A stretch of 64,000 nt of DNA from Cyprinodon diabolis (taxonomy: Eukaryota > Chordata > Actinopteri > Cyprinodontiformes > Cyprinodontidae), in contig CM060065.1 of the NCBI GenBank assembly GCA_030533445.1, forward strand, positions 24,462,974 through 24,526,973, given 5' to 3'. This document shows, in pieces, positions 33,701 through 63,955 of the stretch. Position numbers and translations under genes: made by a program. The notes under the pieces were generated by a model. It saw only the letters and a list, made by a program, of their open reading frames with translations, was not told the origin of the DNA and did not search any database. Each line of letters begins with the position of its first letter. Position 1 is the stretch's first letter.

Positions 33701-35483
33701 CACGGATAATTTAAGGGTGTTTACTGTCTGCTTTTTAACAGATTATTGGAAGAGGAGGCGGCAAAGAGGGTGGAGCTGGAGCAGATCTACCTGAAACAGC
33801 AGAGGGAACTTTCTCAGACGGAGGCGGAGAAGGAGGAGCTGATGGCTGAGCAGCTGGCCAAGGAGAAGGAGCTGCGAGCAGCATCAGAGCAGCTGGACAG
33901 GCTGGAGAGGGAGCGGCAGGGGGCGCTGGAGCAGTACCAGGTTCTTAAGGATTTATACATCAGATAGAGGCTGGCTTATGTTTTAGCCTTACAATAGATG
34001 TATTTTCCCTCTTAAAGTTTTCATTAAAACATAAACCAGGTCATTTAAATCATTGTCAAACACAATCCCACTAAATCACATCTGATACATTAAGATGAAA
34101 TGAAACATGTCTCCAACTTCAAGTAAATCAAATTAATTTATTGAAATGAAAGGTTTAGTGTTTATATTGTGCTCACATCTAGTGGCAGAGTTGCAAACTA
34201 CAACAGTTGGATTTATTATAAGCAGAGAATTTATTAGAAATAAATTTAATAAAAGGCCCGTACTAATAAGGCTTGTAAAGTTTTCACCCGAGGACTGTCA
34301 GATGTAGCTGAGGTTTGAACCTGCGACCAGAGATGGGAAGTAACGAAGTACAAATACTTTGTTACTGTACTCAAGTAGATTTTTCTGATATTTTTACTTT
34401 ACTTTACTACTTATTTTTATGGCGACTTTTTACTTCTACTTTTTACATTTTTACACAAATATCTGTACTTTCTACTCCTTACATTTTAAAAAATTGGCTC
34501 GTTACTTTAGTTTTGAATCATTTCAATGGAGTTACCGTTATTATTTTTCACGTCATCAATACCAAATTCAATCTAATTGGATGGGAATCTACGTTGCATT
34601 TGACGCACCACTACAAGATGAATCGACAGATTCGGCGGTATTCATTTGCAGCAAATCATTGCAGCTTGGTGGCGGTGGCGTTAGCATAGTAGTATGGACG
34701 ACGAGATGATTGAAAATGAACACAGCGGAGATCTAGTCCTATTGGCAGACATCCATTTAAAATGTAGGCAACGGCAGGAAAAAAGTGGTTTCTACTTTTA
34801 CTTTTATACTTTAAGTAAATTTACAAGCCTGTACTTGGTTACTTTTACTTGAGTAAAGAAGTTTAATCAGTACTTCCACTTTTGCCAGAGTATTTTTTAA
34901 CACAAGTATCTGTACTTTAACTCAAGTACGGAAAGTGAGTACTTTTGCCATCTCTGCCTGCGAACCTTGGGTTGCAGAACAAACTCCTCCATCCCACAAG
35001 ATTATTTATTTCAAAGGAACCAAAAGATGACTTACAACTATCTTCAAAATCATTGGTTATGTGAAGCTGGTGCTATCAAAAAATCCTTCTCATCGTAGGA
35101 GATACCTTTTTTAATCACTTATCTTTCTTATCTTCCTCCACTTAAGGAGGTATCAAGCAAACTGGAGCGAGCAGCAAACAAGACTAAGACTTGGAAAGAT
35201 AAAGTGGCCAAACATGAGGGGTTGGTTCGTCTCATCCAGCCAGGTGGGGTCATTTCATTCTCCTTCCACTGTGGGAATCACAGGAAATAACAACCATCAG
35301 AAGTACTTCTCTCTGTGGATATTGATTATTAAGTAGCTGACGTCTGGTTTGACTTTTTGTTTAGGTGACAAAGGACCTCAGAGGATCACTAACTGGGGCC
35401 CAGCCTCATTCACTGATGTTGAGCTGGAGCTGAGGAAGAAGTCCTGGCAGGAGAAGAAGAACCAAGGAGCTCAGGCTCAGTGA
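15724..35483 (+). CDS. swap70: SWAP-70, complete (12 coding exons, 587 aa)
   Basis: SWAP-70 is a PIP3-responsive, F-actin-binding protein that acts with Rac in membrane ruffling, migration and B/mast-cell signalling (family knowledge). Coding exons: 15724-15819, 19008-19148, 21556-21729, 23818-24042, 24126-24272, 24391-24499, 24587-24768, 25886-25993, 31252-31418, 33742-33940, 35147-35243 and 35365-35483. The phases join to 1764 nt, i.e. 587 aa plus stop, against 585 aa in human. The N-terminus is EF-hand-like ([23 protein letters not shown]). A PH domain begins [20 protein letters not shown]. The C-terminal half is a charged coiled coil ending in [20 protein letters not shown]. The ATG was chosen because [15 protein letters not shown] aligns with the family N-terminus. 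Exon 7 uses a weak GTCTGT donor. The gene is convergent with sbf2; introns are repeat-rich. Confidence 0.96.
17055..17400 (+). repeat. tRNA-derived SINE (5'-truncated) in swap70 intron 1
   Basis: It starts near a B-box-like GGGTTCGATTCC, then carries the family body (GGAGTTTGCATGTTCTCCC, GGCTTCCTCCCACAGCCC, GACTGGCGACCTGTCCAGG) and ends in an ATGGATGGATGG tail. The same family lies on the other strand at 21965-22275. It is widespread in teleosts. Confidence 0.8.
17590..18272. mobile_element. Probable hAT-type MITE in swap70 intron 1
   Basis: The left end CAGAGGCGTAGCCAGAA and the reverse-complemented right end CAGGCACGGAGCTAGATGG are diverged inverted repeats. Both are followed inward by GGGTGGC...GGCCACCC motifs (GGGGTGGCC near 17651 and 18210). 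The interior is AT-rich and non-coding. The 8-bp flanks do not match convincingly, so the superfamily call is tentative. Confidence 0.55.
19186..19533. mobile_element. TTAA-flanked MITE, 348 bp
   Basis: TTAA at 19186-19189 and 19530-19533 bounds the element. The inner ends AGGTATAGAGGAGGA and, reverse-complemented, AGGTACAGTTGAGGA form inverted repeats. It is related to the element at 12554-13289. It begins only 37 bp after the swap70 exon 2 donor. Confidence 0.7.
20330..21105 (-). mobile_element. Internally deleted Tc1-like transposon relic
   Basis: One terminal repeat, read on the minus strand, starts CAGTGGGGCAACAAAGTATT at 21105. The minus strand then encodes transposase fragments: an HTH piece ([20 protein letters not shown]), then after a deletion [20 protein letters not shown] and [11 protein letters not shown]. 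The region with the last catalytic Glu is missing. The other terminal repeat is absent, so the copy is dead. Confidence 0.8.
21965..22275 (-). repeat. tRNA-derived SINE, full head, minus strand, swap70 intron 3
   Basis: The minus strand reads a tRNA-like head (GGGGCTGCTCAGTGGTGCAG, then GGTCCGATTCC as B box), followed by the same body as the copy at 17055-17400. Having the whole head, it is the more complete of the two copies. Confidence 0.8.
22280..23817 (+). other. Remainder of swap70 intron 3
   Basis: AT-rich, with short frames lacking family resemblance. No transposon ends recognised. Confidence 0.5.
24126..24768 (+). other. swap70: swap70 exons 5-7 encoding the PH domain and start of the coiled coil
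   Basis: Exons 24126-24272, 24391-24499 and 24587-24768 encode [33 protein letters not shown] and [17 protein letters not shown], the canonical PH fold with the closing Trp. The sequence continues into the basic stretch [18 protein letters not shown] ([16 protein letters not shown]) that opens the coiled coil. In this family the PH domain binds PIP3 and recruits the protein to the plasma membrane. Confidence 0.85.
24769..25885 (+). other. swap70 intron 7
   Basis: Near 24793-24850 there is a short piece resembling the LINE-end family at 28245-28725 (TATTGATCTCACAGTGGAGA). Nothing else recognised. Confidence 0.4.
25994..28244 (+). other. Left part of swap70 intron 8
   Basis: AT-rich. It includes short ATG and ACG trinucleotide runs near 26091-26109 and a TATATATG run near 27102-27123. 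No gene or transposon ends seen. Confidence 0.45.
28245..28725 (-). repeat. Retroposon 3'-end-like repeat with TAGAATAGAA tail
   Basis: On the minus strand it ends GAATTTCCCCATTGTGGGAC followed by an imperfect TTCTA microsatellite tail. Upstream it carries ACAGATCCTTCCTCCCAGCA and GCTGTAAGACTCTATAACC. This is a common teleost LINE/retroposon end; the exact family was not assigned. Confidence 0.6.
28726..31251 (+). other. Right part of swap70 intron 8
   Basis: Includes a stretch at about 30041-30372 starting GCTGTGTCCGAACGTCC and containing TCCCACAATGCTTTGCAAGA, typical of a fish hAT MITE family but without a recognisable right terminus. The rest is AT-rich and shows nothing. Confidence 0.4.
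31850..32335 (+). other. Unassigned GC-richer block in swap70 intron 9
   Basis: Unlike its AT-rich surroundings it contains many CpGs, a 14-bp perfect inverted repeat (CTCTGATCAACCAG at 32102-32115 and its complement at 32128-32141), and an 84-codon frame at 32083-32337 ending in a basic patch ([11 protein letters not shown]). It abuts the hAT relic at 32323. It may be part of an old transposon; no family could be assigned. Confidence 0.35.
32323..32722. mobile_element. Diverged hAT relic related to 13640-14100
   Basis: It starts GAGTGGCGGATGTGAACT then TTTACCAGGGGGCCAGGAG, and continues with ATGAAGTGAAATTTC and CAGATGAAAACTGGGATCCT. This is collinear with the reverse complement of 13640-14100. 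The right terminus has decayed. Confidence 0.65.
34328..34956. mobile_element. hAT MITE in swap70 intron 10
   Basis: Left end CAGAGATGGGAAGTAACG; right end, reverse-complemented, CAGAGATGGCAAAAGTAC. It is flanked by CCTGCGAC (34320-34327) and CCTGCGAA (34957-34964), an 8-bp duplication with one mismatch. The interior is rich in AGTAC/GTACT motifs, typical of an abundant fish MITE. A similar AGGTGGGTAGTAACTAG end occurs near 60315. Confidence 0.8.
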
Positions 35484-35960
35484 TTGATTGAGCGCCTTTT
35501 AGTCATATAGTTAGTCGGCAGATTGAGGTTTCTTGAAGCAGAGAGGCACCACTTTAAAGCTATTAAATGAAGAGCAACACATTATCTATATTATTTTTCT
35601 CTGCAAGAAAATCATATCATACACAACTGACTTTTTAAGAAGAAGATGAAAAATATATTTTACTATTAAATTACTAATTTCTGATCTTTCTATTAGTCTC
35701 CAGAAACATTTTAATCAGTGGTATAAACCTGTTAACTATCCTTTAATGTTGGAAATTCCCATTTCCATTTATTTACACGTAAGTCAACACCTTTCTGTGC
35801 CTCACTAATTAGTGTCATAAGGTGGGTAATTACATTAAATACAGAAACTGGAAGCTCTTTTGATATTTGGCACACAAAAAAGTCAACACTGATTGTTAGG
35901 AATTAAACGCTGAACTGTTAAAATAGTTTTTGTTTTATTAATAAAGACCATTCGGTTTTC
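35484..35960 (+). other. swap70: swap70 3' UTR (inferred)
   Basis: A poly(A) signal AATAAA lies at 35940-35945, 457 nt past the stop. No earlier canonical signal was noticed. The end is inferred. Confidence 0.6.
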
Positions 35961-36041
35961 TAAGGATATTGAGAATTAATGTTTTTTTTTTTATTTCCCT
36001 GTTAATTGTTTAAAACAAAGACTTGCGTGTTTATAATCTGT

Positions 36042-36056
36042 CCACTAGGTGGCAGC
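36042..36056 (+). promoter_or_regulatory. CTCF-like motif between swap70 and sbf2
   Basis: CCACTAGGTGGCAGC matches the vertebrate CTCF core (CCASYAGRKGGCRS) at every position. It lies about 100 bp beyond the swap70 poly(A) signal and 55 bp left of the Tc1 element. Occupancy is not shown by sequence. Confidence 0.5.
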
Positions 36057-36111
36057 ATGAGGATGACACAATTTTTGATAGTTCTGGATATGAGTAGAAG
36101 TCTTACACCTA

Positions 36112-37359
36112 CACTATATTGCCAAAAGTATTTGCTCACCCATCCAAATTATTGGAATCAGGTGTTCCAATCACTTCCATGGCCACAGGTGTATAAATTC
36201 AAGCACCTAGGCATGCAGACTGTTTTTACAAACATTTGTGAAAGAATGGGTCGCTCTCAGGAGCTCAGTGAATTCCAGCGTGGAACTGTGATAGGATGCC
36301 ACCTGTGCAACAAATCCAGTCGTGAAATTTCCTCGCTCCTAAATATTCCACAGTCAACTGTCAGCTGTATTATAAGAAAATGGAAGTGTTTGGGAACGAC
36401 AGCAACTCAGCCACCAAGTGGTAGGCCACGTAAACTGACGGAGCGGGGTCAGCGGATGCTGAAGCGCATAGTGCGAAGAGGTCGCCAACTTTCTGCAGAG
36501 TCAATCACTACAGACCTCCAAACTTCATGTGGCCTTCAGATTAGCTCAAGAACAGTGCGCAGAGAGCTTCATGGAATGGGTTTCCATGGTCGAGCAGCTG
36601 CATCCAAGCCATACATAACCAAGTGCAATGCAAAGCGTCGGATGCGGTGGTGTAAAGCACGCCGCCACTGGACTCTAGAGCAGTGGAGACGCGTTCTCTG
36701 GAGTGACGAATCGCGCTTCTCCATCTGGCAATCTGATGGACGGGTCTGGGTTTGGCGGTTGCCAGGAGAACGGTACTTGTCTGACTGCATTGTGCCAAGT
36801 GTAAAGTTTGGTGGAGGGGGGATTATGGTGTGGGGTTGTTTTTCAGGAGCTGGGCTTGGCCCCTTAGTTCCAGTGAAAGGAACTCTGAATGCTTCAGCAT
36901 ACCAAGACATTTTGGACAATTCCATGCTCCCAACTTTGTGGGAACAGTTTGGAGCTGGCCCCTTCCTCTTCCAACATGACTGTGCACCAGTGCACAAAGC
37001 AAGGTCCATAAAGACATGGATGACAGAGTCTGGTGTGGATGAACTTGACTGGCCTGCACAGAGTCCTGACCTCAACCCGATAGAACACCTTTGGGATGAA
37101 TTAGAGTGGAGACTGAGAGCCAGGCCTTCTCGTCCAACATCAGTGTGCGACCTCACAAATGCGCTTCTGGAAGAATGGTCAAAAATTCCCATAAACACAC
37201 TCCTAAACCTTGTGGACAGCCTTCCCAGAAGAGTTGAAGCTGTTCTAGCTGCAAAGGGTGGACCGACGTCATATTGAACCCTATGGATTAGGAACGGGAT
37301 GTCACTTAAGCTCATATGTGAGTCAAGGCAGGTGAGCAAATACTTTTGGCAATATAGTG
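36112..37359 (+). mobile_element. Apparently intact Tc1-like transposon, 1248 bp
   Basis: Perfect 29-bp terminal inverted repeats lie at 36112-36140 and 37331-37359 (outer end CACTATATTGCCAAAAGTAT). They are flanked by TA at 36110-36111 and 37360-37361, the canonical Tc1/mariner target duplication. The single internal gene is a full-length transposase with no stop or frameshift. Both ends and the coding frame are preserved, so the copy looks recent. Confidence 0.95.
36246..37277 (+). CDS. Tc1-type DD34E transposase, 343 aa
   Basis: The enzyme cuts and pastes the element at TA sites in the nucleus. The start is the ATG giving [13 protein letters not shown], which places a helix-turn-helix at the N-terminus as in Tc1 proteins; the frame stays open 240 nt upstream, but that part covers the terminal repeat region. 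Visible parts are paired-like HTH segments (about residues 5-110), a GRPRK AT-hook-like motif at 59-63, and the catalytic residues D154 (SDESRF), D245 (FQHDCAPVH) and E280 (NPIEHLW). Exactly 34 residues separate the last two, defining DD34E. A glycine-rich box ([12 protein letters not shown]) lies at 189-200. The 343-aa length is normal for the family. No broken codons are seen; activity is not proven. Confidence 0.95.
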   Translation: MGRSQELSEFQRGTVIGCHLCNKSSREISSLLNIPQSTVSCIIRKWKCLGTTATQPPSGRPRKLTERGQRMLKRIVRRGRQLSAESITTDLQTSCGLQISSRTVRRELHGMGFHGRAAASKPYITKCNAKRRMRWCKARRHWTLEQWRRVLWSDESRFSIWQSDGRVWVWRLPGERYLSDCIVPSVKFGGGGIMVWGCFSGAGLGPLVPVKGTLNASAYQDILDNSMLPTLWEQFGAGPFLFQHDCAPVHKARSIKTWMTESGVDELDWPAQSPDLNPIEHLWDELEWRLRARPSRPTSVCDLTNALLEEWSKIPINTLLNLVDSLPRRVEAVLAAKGGPTSY

Positions 37360-37719
37360 TATAAACGCTGCACTTACATGCATTAATAATCAAAAATCAG
37401 TTAATTTTTAAATGCAATCAACGTCAAATTAAACAACATCAATTGTAGAACTAAGTCATAAAAAGTAATATAAAAAAAATGAAAATATAGCATAGAAAAG
37501 GAGAATTAAGAGAAAGGTAAAAGACATGTCACAAAGAGAAGGCCAGTTTAAAAAGCTGGGTCTTATAGTGTGAGTTTCCCAAGCCCAGTAAATTAACCAT
37601 GTTGATATCTTGGGGGAATGAGTTTCAGAGTCAAGCAGAGATGCACAGGTGGATATGCGAACAGTGAGGCTTATAGGTGTTGAGGATCTGAGACTCTGGG
37701 GTGAGCCTTTAAATGTACT

Positions 37720-38345
37720 TTGCAAAAGTTTTTATAACACTTTAACATTTGTCAAGTTATAACCTCAAACTTCTATGTTTTTATTGGGATGTTTTACAAC
37801 CAAAAACAAGTAATACAGACAGTAGTAGAGGGAACATTGTGTGCCTTTTTATCCAGCCCCCTGTTACTTCGATGCTTCTAAATACTAGCATGGTTAATTA
37901 GTAAATAGTCCATCTAGGAGTTATTCAATCTTTTTACAAATTGGGAAGGCCTCAGAAATATTTTAGAGAATAATACTGAACAAATAGCATCATGAAACCC
38001 GAAATACATAGCAGGGAAGTCACAGATGAAAATATGATTTAAAACTAAAAACTAAAATTTGGGCTTTGAAAGATAGGATTTAATGACACTTTGCCTCAAG
38101 CTGCAGAGGCAGAGCAGAAAATATATGAATTATTTTTGCTTAGTAGCAAAAATGGACTTTGATGAAAGACTTGCACTGAACAACTCTCAGAAGATACCAT
38201 TGACATGGTGGTGGCAGTGTCATGCTGTCGTAATGCTTTTTCATGGGCTAAATCTGGGGCTTTACTGGAAGAGGCTAGAGGCTGCAAAGGACTGAAAACT
38301 GGGCCAGAGGTTCACCTTCCAGCCGCACAAAGAAACTTCATAACA
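37720..38345 (+). mobile_element. Decayed Tc1-like relic of a different family
   Basis: It starts TTTGCAAAAGTTTTTATAAC with TTTTTATTGGGATGTTTTAC, matching the 5' end of a common fish Tc1 family. Later pieces match its transposase gene (GGTGGTGGCAGTGTCATGCT; GAGGTTCACCTTCCAGC). The frame is broken throughout. A 3' end of the same family is at 49960-50068. Confidence 0.55.
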
Positions 38346-41300
38346 GACCCAGAATATTCAGAAACCCCTTTAACCGTATACTATCTTGTATTGTTTAAAT
38401 ATCTCAGGGAAGTTGGTGGGGAAATGCACTTTGAAGTTTAAATTGAGTCTGAAACAAGACTTTTTAACATTGAAAGGCTCTGATGAATTTCTTTCATCAC
38501 TTTTGTCTCAATCCAGTCTTGGGTGTTGATATAGATAACAAAAATGCACTGATGTAGGTGTATTCTAACATAATGAGGCAAACTGATCCTGGAGCTGCCA
38601 CAAACCTGCTGGATCAGGCTGCATTGCCTCACTGAAAACAACTTCCACTCGCCCAGATGGATCCAAATCAGACGAACACTCAGTTTGCAGAGGGGAACCT
38701 GATAATAGCAGGTAAAATAATTGATCTCAGAAAGACGACAATGAATGACAGGCTGGTAGATGCAGTATAATCTCACTTCATTGTTACAGCAATCACACAG
38801 CGAGATTAATTACCCCTTAATGCACGAGACATGCAGCAGTGAGATCCTGGTGTCAAAACAAATCCCTTTAAGCAACAAAGAGCCTCTGTTCATATCACGT
38901 AGGCCTCAGTTCTGTCCTCCAGGCATTCGTGCTTCAGTTACAGGAACATTGTACCTGGGTTAACCTGTCAGAGCTGGGCCCTGGTGTTGCCTCGTGCCTG
39001 CCAGTCTGCACAATGATCTACTTTTCTCTCCAGAGCAACACTTTCAACCTGTTGTTCTTCTGCTCTTTGGAGAGGGTTCGGAAAAGAAACAGAGAGTTCA
39101 AGTTGGGTTCAAAGCTGACGGAGCAGGAGAGATAAGAGCCTGCATTCACACTGCGGGCCTGACACCATACATGCATCTTTACACCGGCAGTGCACAGATA
39201 AGATCAGATACAGAGACAGAATGCCTAAATGTCTGAGCTAATGCTGCTGTGATTCACCAAGATGGAGCGATTTTATGGACATCCTTGTTTGCTTGATTTA
39301 CAGTACAACAAAAAAGCCAGTTTTGATGTTGAAATGTTCTTTTTTTTTTGCAGCGTTTTTCAGGAACTTTCCTCCTGTGTGCGATAAACAGATTTACTGT
39401 TCTCATATCTTCTTGAGGTATTTATATCTTAGAATGTGAGACATAGCAGCCTTTTTTTGTTGTTTGTTTTATTTTGAAAACTATTCTCAGAATGGGGAGC
39501 CTCTGATCTCCGTAGCTAAATTACACAAGCCCTCACATTCCAAGTTTAAGAATATCTCTAGCTGTCTCACCCTTGCCCCATGTGTCCGAAAAGTAGCCCT
39601 AATGCCCATGACCAATTCATCTGGTCTCTGTCCAAAACGTCCTGGTCCAAACTGGGGAGTTTTATGGGATAGAGTGAAGAAATGTGTTGCAGATGGCTCC
39701 TCATAGTGCTACACTTTTAGAGGAAAAACAATGTCTTAAGTTGTTCTGGAAGTCTTTTTTTTTCCCTCTCTTATTTTGCACAAATTGAACGGTTAACTTC
39801 ACTTTTCATGTTTACGGATGAGCGGCTCATCAGTTGATGGATGCATGGAGGAGCCTCTCCATCTGCTGGCAAGCTGACATGATTCTGATTTCTGGAATGG
39901 AAGTCAATGAGGTGTGATCAGCTTTTAGGGTTGACTTTTGGAGAAGATGCGCACAGAGCCCCCCCACAGCAGAATCCAATCACCCATATTGTTGAGGCAC
40001 AAAGAAATGAGAACATTCACTACAGCCACATGGGTTACAAGGATAACACGACTTAGAGGACCAATGAAATAAATCAACATTATGCGTCACTGGGGTATTT
40101 TGCAGGTCTGAGGAGAGGCCAGTCAGCTTATTTTATCCAATTGCACAGCTGTGACTGCGCTGAAAGAGACCTGGATCCAAAACAAGCAGATACGTGCAGG
40201 CCTGAATTTACCGGCTGCTTTTGATCTGTCTTTTTCTTTGAGAGCGGCACGCTTCCAATCAACCGAGGCAAAGCAAAGCCTGAACCTTGAGGAAAAACGA
40301 AAAAAAAAAATGAGGCCAAGTTCCACAAGATTACCATTACACAGAAATGTATGCGAAAACACTGCTGACCTTTGGGATGATGGAAGCTTTCATCATTAAT
40401 TTGCCATCAGAAAACAAATCATTTGCAGGAGCAGCAATCTACCTAAAGTTATGTCATGTGTTATATAACAATGCATTTCTTTCATCTTGTCCTACTTTCA
40501 TTCAGCTAATTTATATCACTTTAGCTCGATCCGGTCAGACTAAGACAGCTTTGCTGAATCAATAATTTGATGAAATGGCTTTTGGAAAACCGCTAATTTC
40601 ACCTGGAGGGGAAGATAATTCCTATCATGCCATTCCACGAAGTCCTGCAGCATAACATCCGCTGCATCCGTCTGTTTGGGGGACTAATCTCCCCGCATGG
40701 AGCAAACATCTAAAAAATGGGAGGGAGAGAAAGACTGCCAAAAAGGTCTGCCCAGATGTTAGGCTGATGAAACTTTGCACCTGCTGCAGCTACAGAGCAG
40801 CTGTTCGGTTGTACTGTGAGACTAAACACCCACCATATCCCCCAGAAAAGTCCACATGATCTTCATCTGACCTCAGCTTCCTCTGAGTGAAACCTGAAGG
40901 CTGCTGCTCCATTACCAGCCAACATGTTCCTTTACACATCAGCCTCTGGCAGAGGAGACACTGATCATCACCATAAAGAAAAGTTGGCATCTGGTTACCT
41001 TTTGATAAACAGAAAATATGAATATTGAAGTGTTGCTAAGAACTCAGAAAAACATGGCATCTCTCATCTTGTACCATATGACTCGGTGAATGACAGGACA
41101 TTGCAGCCACATTAGCAGCTCTGAGGAGCTGTGTTCTCGATTCAATCAATCGATTTAGGCCTATATGCCAGAGTTGGTGGTCAAGTGTGAACCATGTGGA
41201 TCTCTCAGATAATCAGAAAGCTGCTCACTTTGTGTTCCCAGGAGAAAAACAAAACTAAAGGAAGCATCATTTAGTTTCAATGCTCATCAGCTTCTCAACT

Positions 41301-42589
41301 GCCTGAAAACCTGAGATAAGCAGCAACTTTTCAATCTGTTAAACCAGGACTGAAAATATTTTATTTACTGCATCTTCCCCAATATGCAGACTACATAGTA
41401 TTTAAATGCATACCATGTCTTCATTAAGTTTTATGTTTTTCTTATCCTTTTAAAACATTAAATAATTTCAATTTAATTCAAATATTCTATCAGTTTCTTT
41501 TTTTTAGTTTTTAAACTTAATTAAAATAAACTTAAGGAAATGTAGGGGTTACTTAAAATAAGAAGTCATAAAATGGTATAAAACTAATCCAAGAATGAGA
41601 AATCCTCTGGGCTGAACCATCAGATCAGGATTCAGTGAAACAACCATGTAAAAGATACTGCAGTTTATATCATCAGCATTTGCCTTGGTCAGAGATGATT
41701 TCTAAAAAGGGCGATAAGGATGCCAGAACCTCTCAACAAAAAGCTTTCCCAACCACCTTTCTATTGCTTGTTAGCATGTCCAGTTAATAAAGAGTGGGAG
41801 CTTTGCATGTTCTTCACAGTGGATAAGGAGTTGGCAGATTCACAGCTTCTGGTTAGGTACTGAGTATTTTTCTTCAATTTTTTCTCTTAAAGGAGTCCAA
41901 ACTACATTTGCAAATTCATTAAACCTTTGTCACATTCATCAACACACAGCGAGACATTTTATTATTGCAAACTAACATGAGAAACACCAAAGTGTGTACT
42001 GATGCCTGTGCATGGGATGGTGAATCAGTGGGTGAGTTGATAAAAGCAGTAGGATGACATGTGTCCTTGGAAGCCACCAATATCACAGGATTCTGTGAGG
42101 CTCCTTGTGTAGATGTCAGTCCTCTGTGTGTGGTCTGCCTTCGCTGACTGCAAACCTCAAGGCGTGATTGGTGTGCTATCACCTAACCAGCGGTTTTTGG
42201 CATTGTGGCATTTCTCCATGCAGAGTGTTTGAAAAACTAACAATGTGAGCATTGTTAAACCCAGTGAAGTGTCTGTAATAACACCTAGTACCTCTGTTTG
42301 TGGTGACCTTTATTACTCTATTTGACCGCCTGTCAGACCCACCTGCTACCACTTCTGCCCTCTGGAGCCCATTATAGACATGGAAAATATATTAAAACAA
42401 ACTTTACGGTAAATGTTTGTAATAAGACATGCGAAAAAAGGTTAATTATAGTTTAAAACCTTATAAATTTGAACTTTGACCACATGGAGATGAAGGGCTA
42501 TGTTCTGCGCAATATTAGGATAATGCTGCTATAGGCTTAGACTGCTGGAGGACATAGGGACCTTTTTCTCATAGTAGCTTCATCTGATC
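38346..42589. other. Intergenic between swap70 and sbf2, no gene seen
   Basis: Short frames on both strands have no family resemblance or splice context. Apart from a possible second CTCF-like site at 42355-42368, I recognise nothing. Conserved non-coding elements cannot be judged without alignment. Confidence 0.45.
42355..42368 (-). promoter_or_regulatory. Weaker CTCF-like motif, minus strand
   Basis: The minus strand reads GCTCCAGAGGGCAG, 12 of 14 positions of the CTCF core. Its orientation is opposite to the site at 36042. Chance matches at this stringency are not rare. Confidence 0.25.
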
Positions 42590-43050
42590 TGTTCCTGTTT
42601 GGCTGTGACACCATCCTGGAGAGAAATATCAGCTGTGCTGCTGCCGTCAACACCTATGTTTATAGATGTTGGAGTTTGGCCTGTTTCTCTGACTAACTGT
42701 ATGTTCTCTCTTTTATCCTCTGACATGAGAGCTGGCTCCGAGCTAGTCTGCCTGGCTGTGTGTTTCCTGGAGGGGACCGCCTGTGGAGCTGGTTTGCAGT
42801 TGCTTCTGTCTCCTTGAACCCTAGTCGGCCTCGGCAGATGGCCGCTCACACTGAGCCTGGTTCTTCCAAAGGTTACTTCCTCTTAAAGGGAGTTTTTCCT
42901 TTCCACTGTCGCTACAAGCATGCTTGGTGTGAGGAATCGCCTTCGACTCGATGCAATCAACTGGTTTGCCTTAGAAAACTTTGAAACAATTTTAATGTAT
43001 GATCTGGTTAAATTGTAAAGTGCCTTGAGAGGAACGTGTTGCAAAAAAAA
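42590..43050 (+). repeat. Dispersed teleost retroposon-like repeat, plus strand
   Basis: Same family as 12629-13090: TGTTGGAGTTTGGCCTG, GAGAGCTGGCTCCGAGCT, GTTACTTCCTCTTAAAGGGA, CCACTGTCGCTACAAGCATG and AAAGTGCCTTGAGAGGAACG. It lies just past the presumed sbf2 poly(A) site. Confidence 0.65.
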
Positions 43051-43109
43051 ATCCCATGTTCAATCCACCACTCTAGGAAAGAAGCATCCTAAATAAAAAT
43101 AAATCGCTC

Positions 43110-44247
43110 TTTTGAATAATTTTTTCAGTTTATTTGCAAAAATTTAGTGTCATCACAAAACAAAGTACAAAGAAGTAACAAAAAAAAAAAAAAAAAAAAG
43201 TGTAAGACATCTCTGAATGCTTGATGTGCTTTTACTTGTAAAGACCAGAGAGGGCAGGTAAGCAGAGAACTGCACAAATAGTGATTAAAAAGCCCTTAAA
43301 ACAGACAGAGCCTGCTTGGAGAACGTCGGTGACAACAAAAGGGTCGTTTCATTCACAACATTTTATCATACAGAAGAATAACGTCTGGGACACATAAAAA
43401 AAACAACAAACAAATATAAACAGAGTTCAAGTTAGAAAAGCAAATAATATTCAGAGTAAACAGGAGATCAAACAAAATGTAACAAAAGGTATTTACAGGA
43501 AAAAAAAGCACATCACTTTTGCACGTTAACACTTTTAATAAAAAATAATTTACATTGCATGAGACGTCAAAAGTTAAGAGAGAAGTTAAAACAACATTCA
43601 ACAAAATCATGTACTTAAATATAGAAAAAAACAACACCTTTTGAAATCTGTGCAAATCGTTTTCAGTTAATCCTCCACATGTACACTAAATAATGCCTAA
43701 AGCCTGGCTGCTTGCATCTGTTCAGAAAGTCAATATTAGATAAAAGAGTGCATACTTTAACGCTAAGTGCAAACAAATTGCTTTTTTTTTTTTTAAGTTG
43801 TGCATTAAAAATCTGAGCTTTTGGCAGTTTATATGTTTGTTTAAGCAGCAATAACCTTTTCATTGTAGTAAAATATCTGATAGAAAATCTTTTCTATATG
43901 CTTTGAAATTTAAGATTAAACCCACAGTTTTAATGGCCGGCGATATAGATTTGATACACTAAAAAAAGTTTTAGGATTTCCTTGGTAGCACGTTCTGTAA
44001 AAAAATGTCAGCTTATGTTTGCTTTGCTTCCCGATCAGAGGGAGAGGATAGCTGCGGCAGATGTGCTCCGCCAGCCGGGCGATGGCGGCCCCAAGCAGCT
44101 ACAGGGAGAAGATTCATCCTCCGCCATCAGGCACTTGATTCGCTTCGATCGCCATAAATTAAAGACACCTGAAGCCCAAACAGAGCTGCTGTCATGTTTC
44201 AGCTCTCAGCCACACTATGACGGCCATGTGCCATGTAACCACGGAGC
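43110..44247 (-). other. sbf2: sbf2 3' UTR (inferred)
   Basis: Minus-strand AATAAA lies at 43129-43134 (TTTATT on the + strand). The interval from the stop to this site is non-coding and AT-rich, with an A/T homopolymer near 43180-43199. The end is inferred. Confidence 0.5.

Positions 44248-63955
<19,708 letters not shown>

Noticed and set aside
36569..37393. 274-codon frame antisense to the Tc1 transposase.
   Set aside because: Shadow of the transposase gene on the opposite strand, with no independent features.
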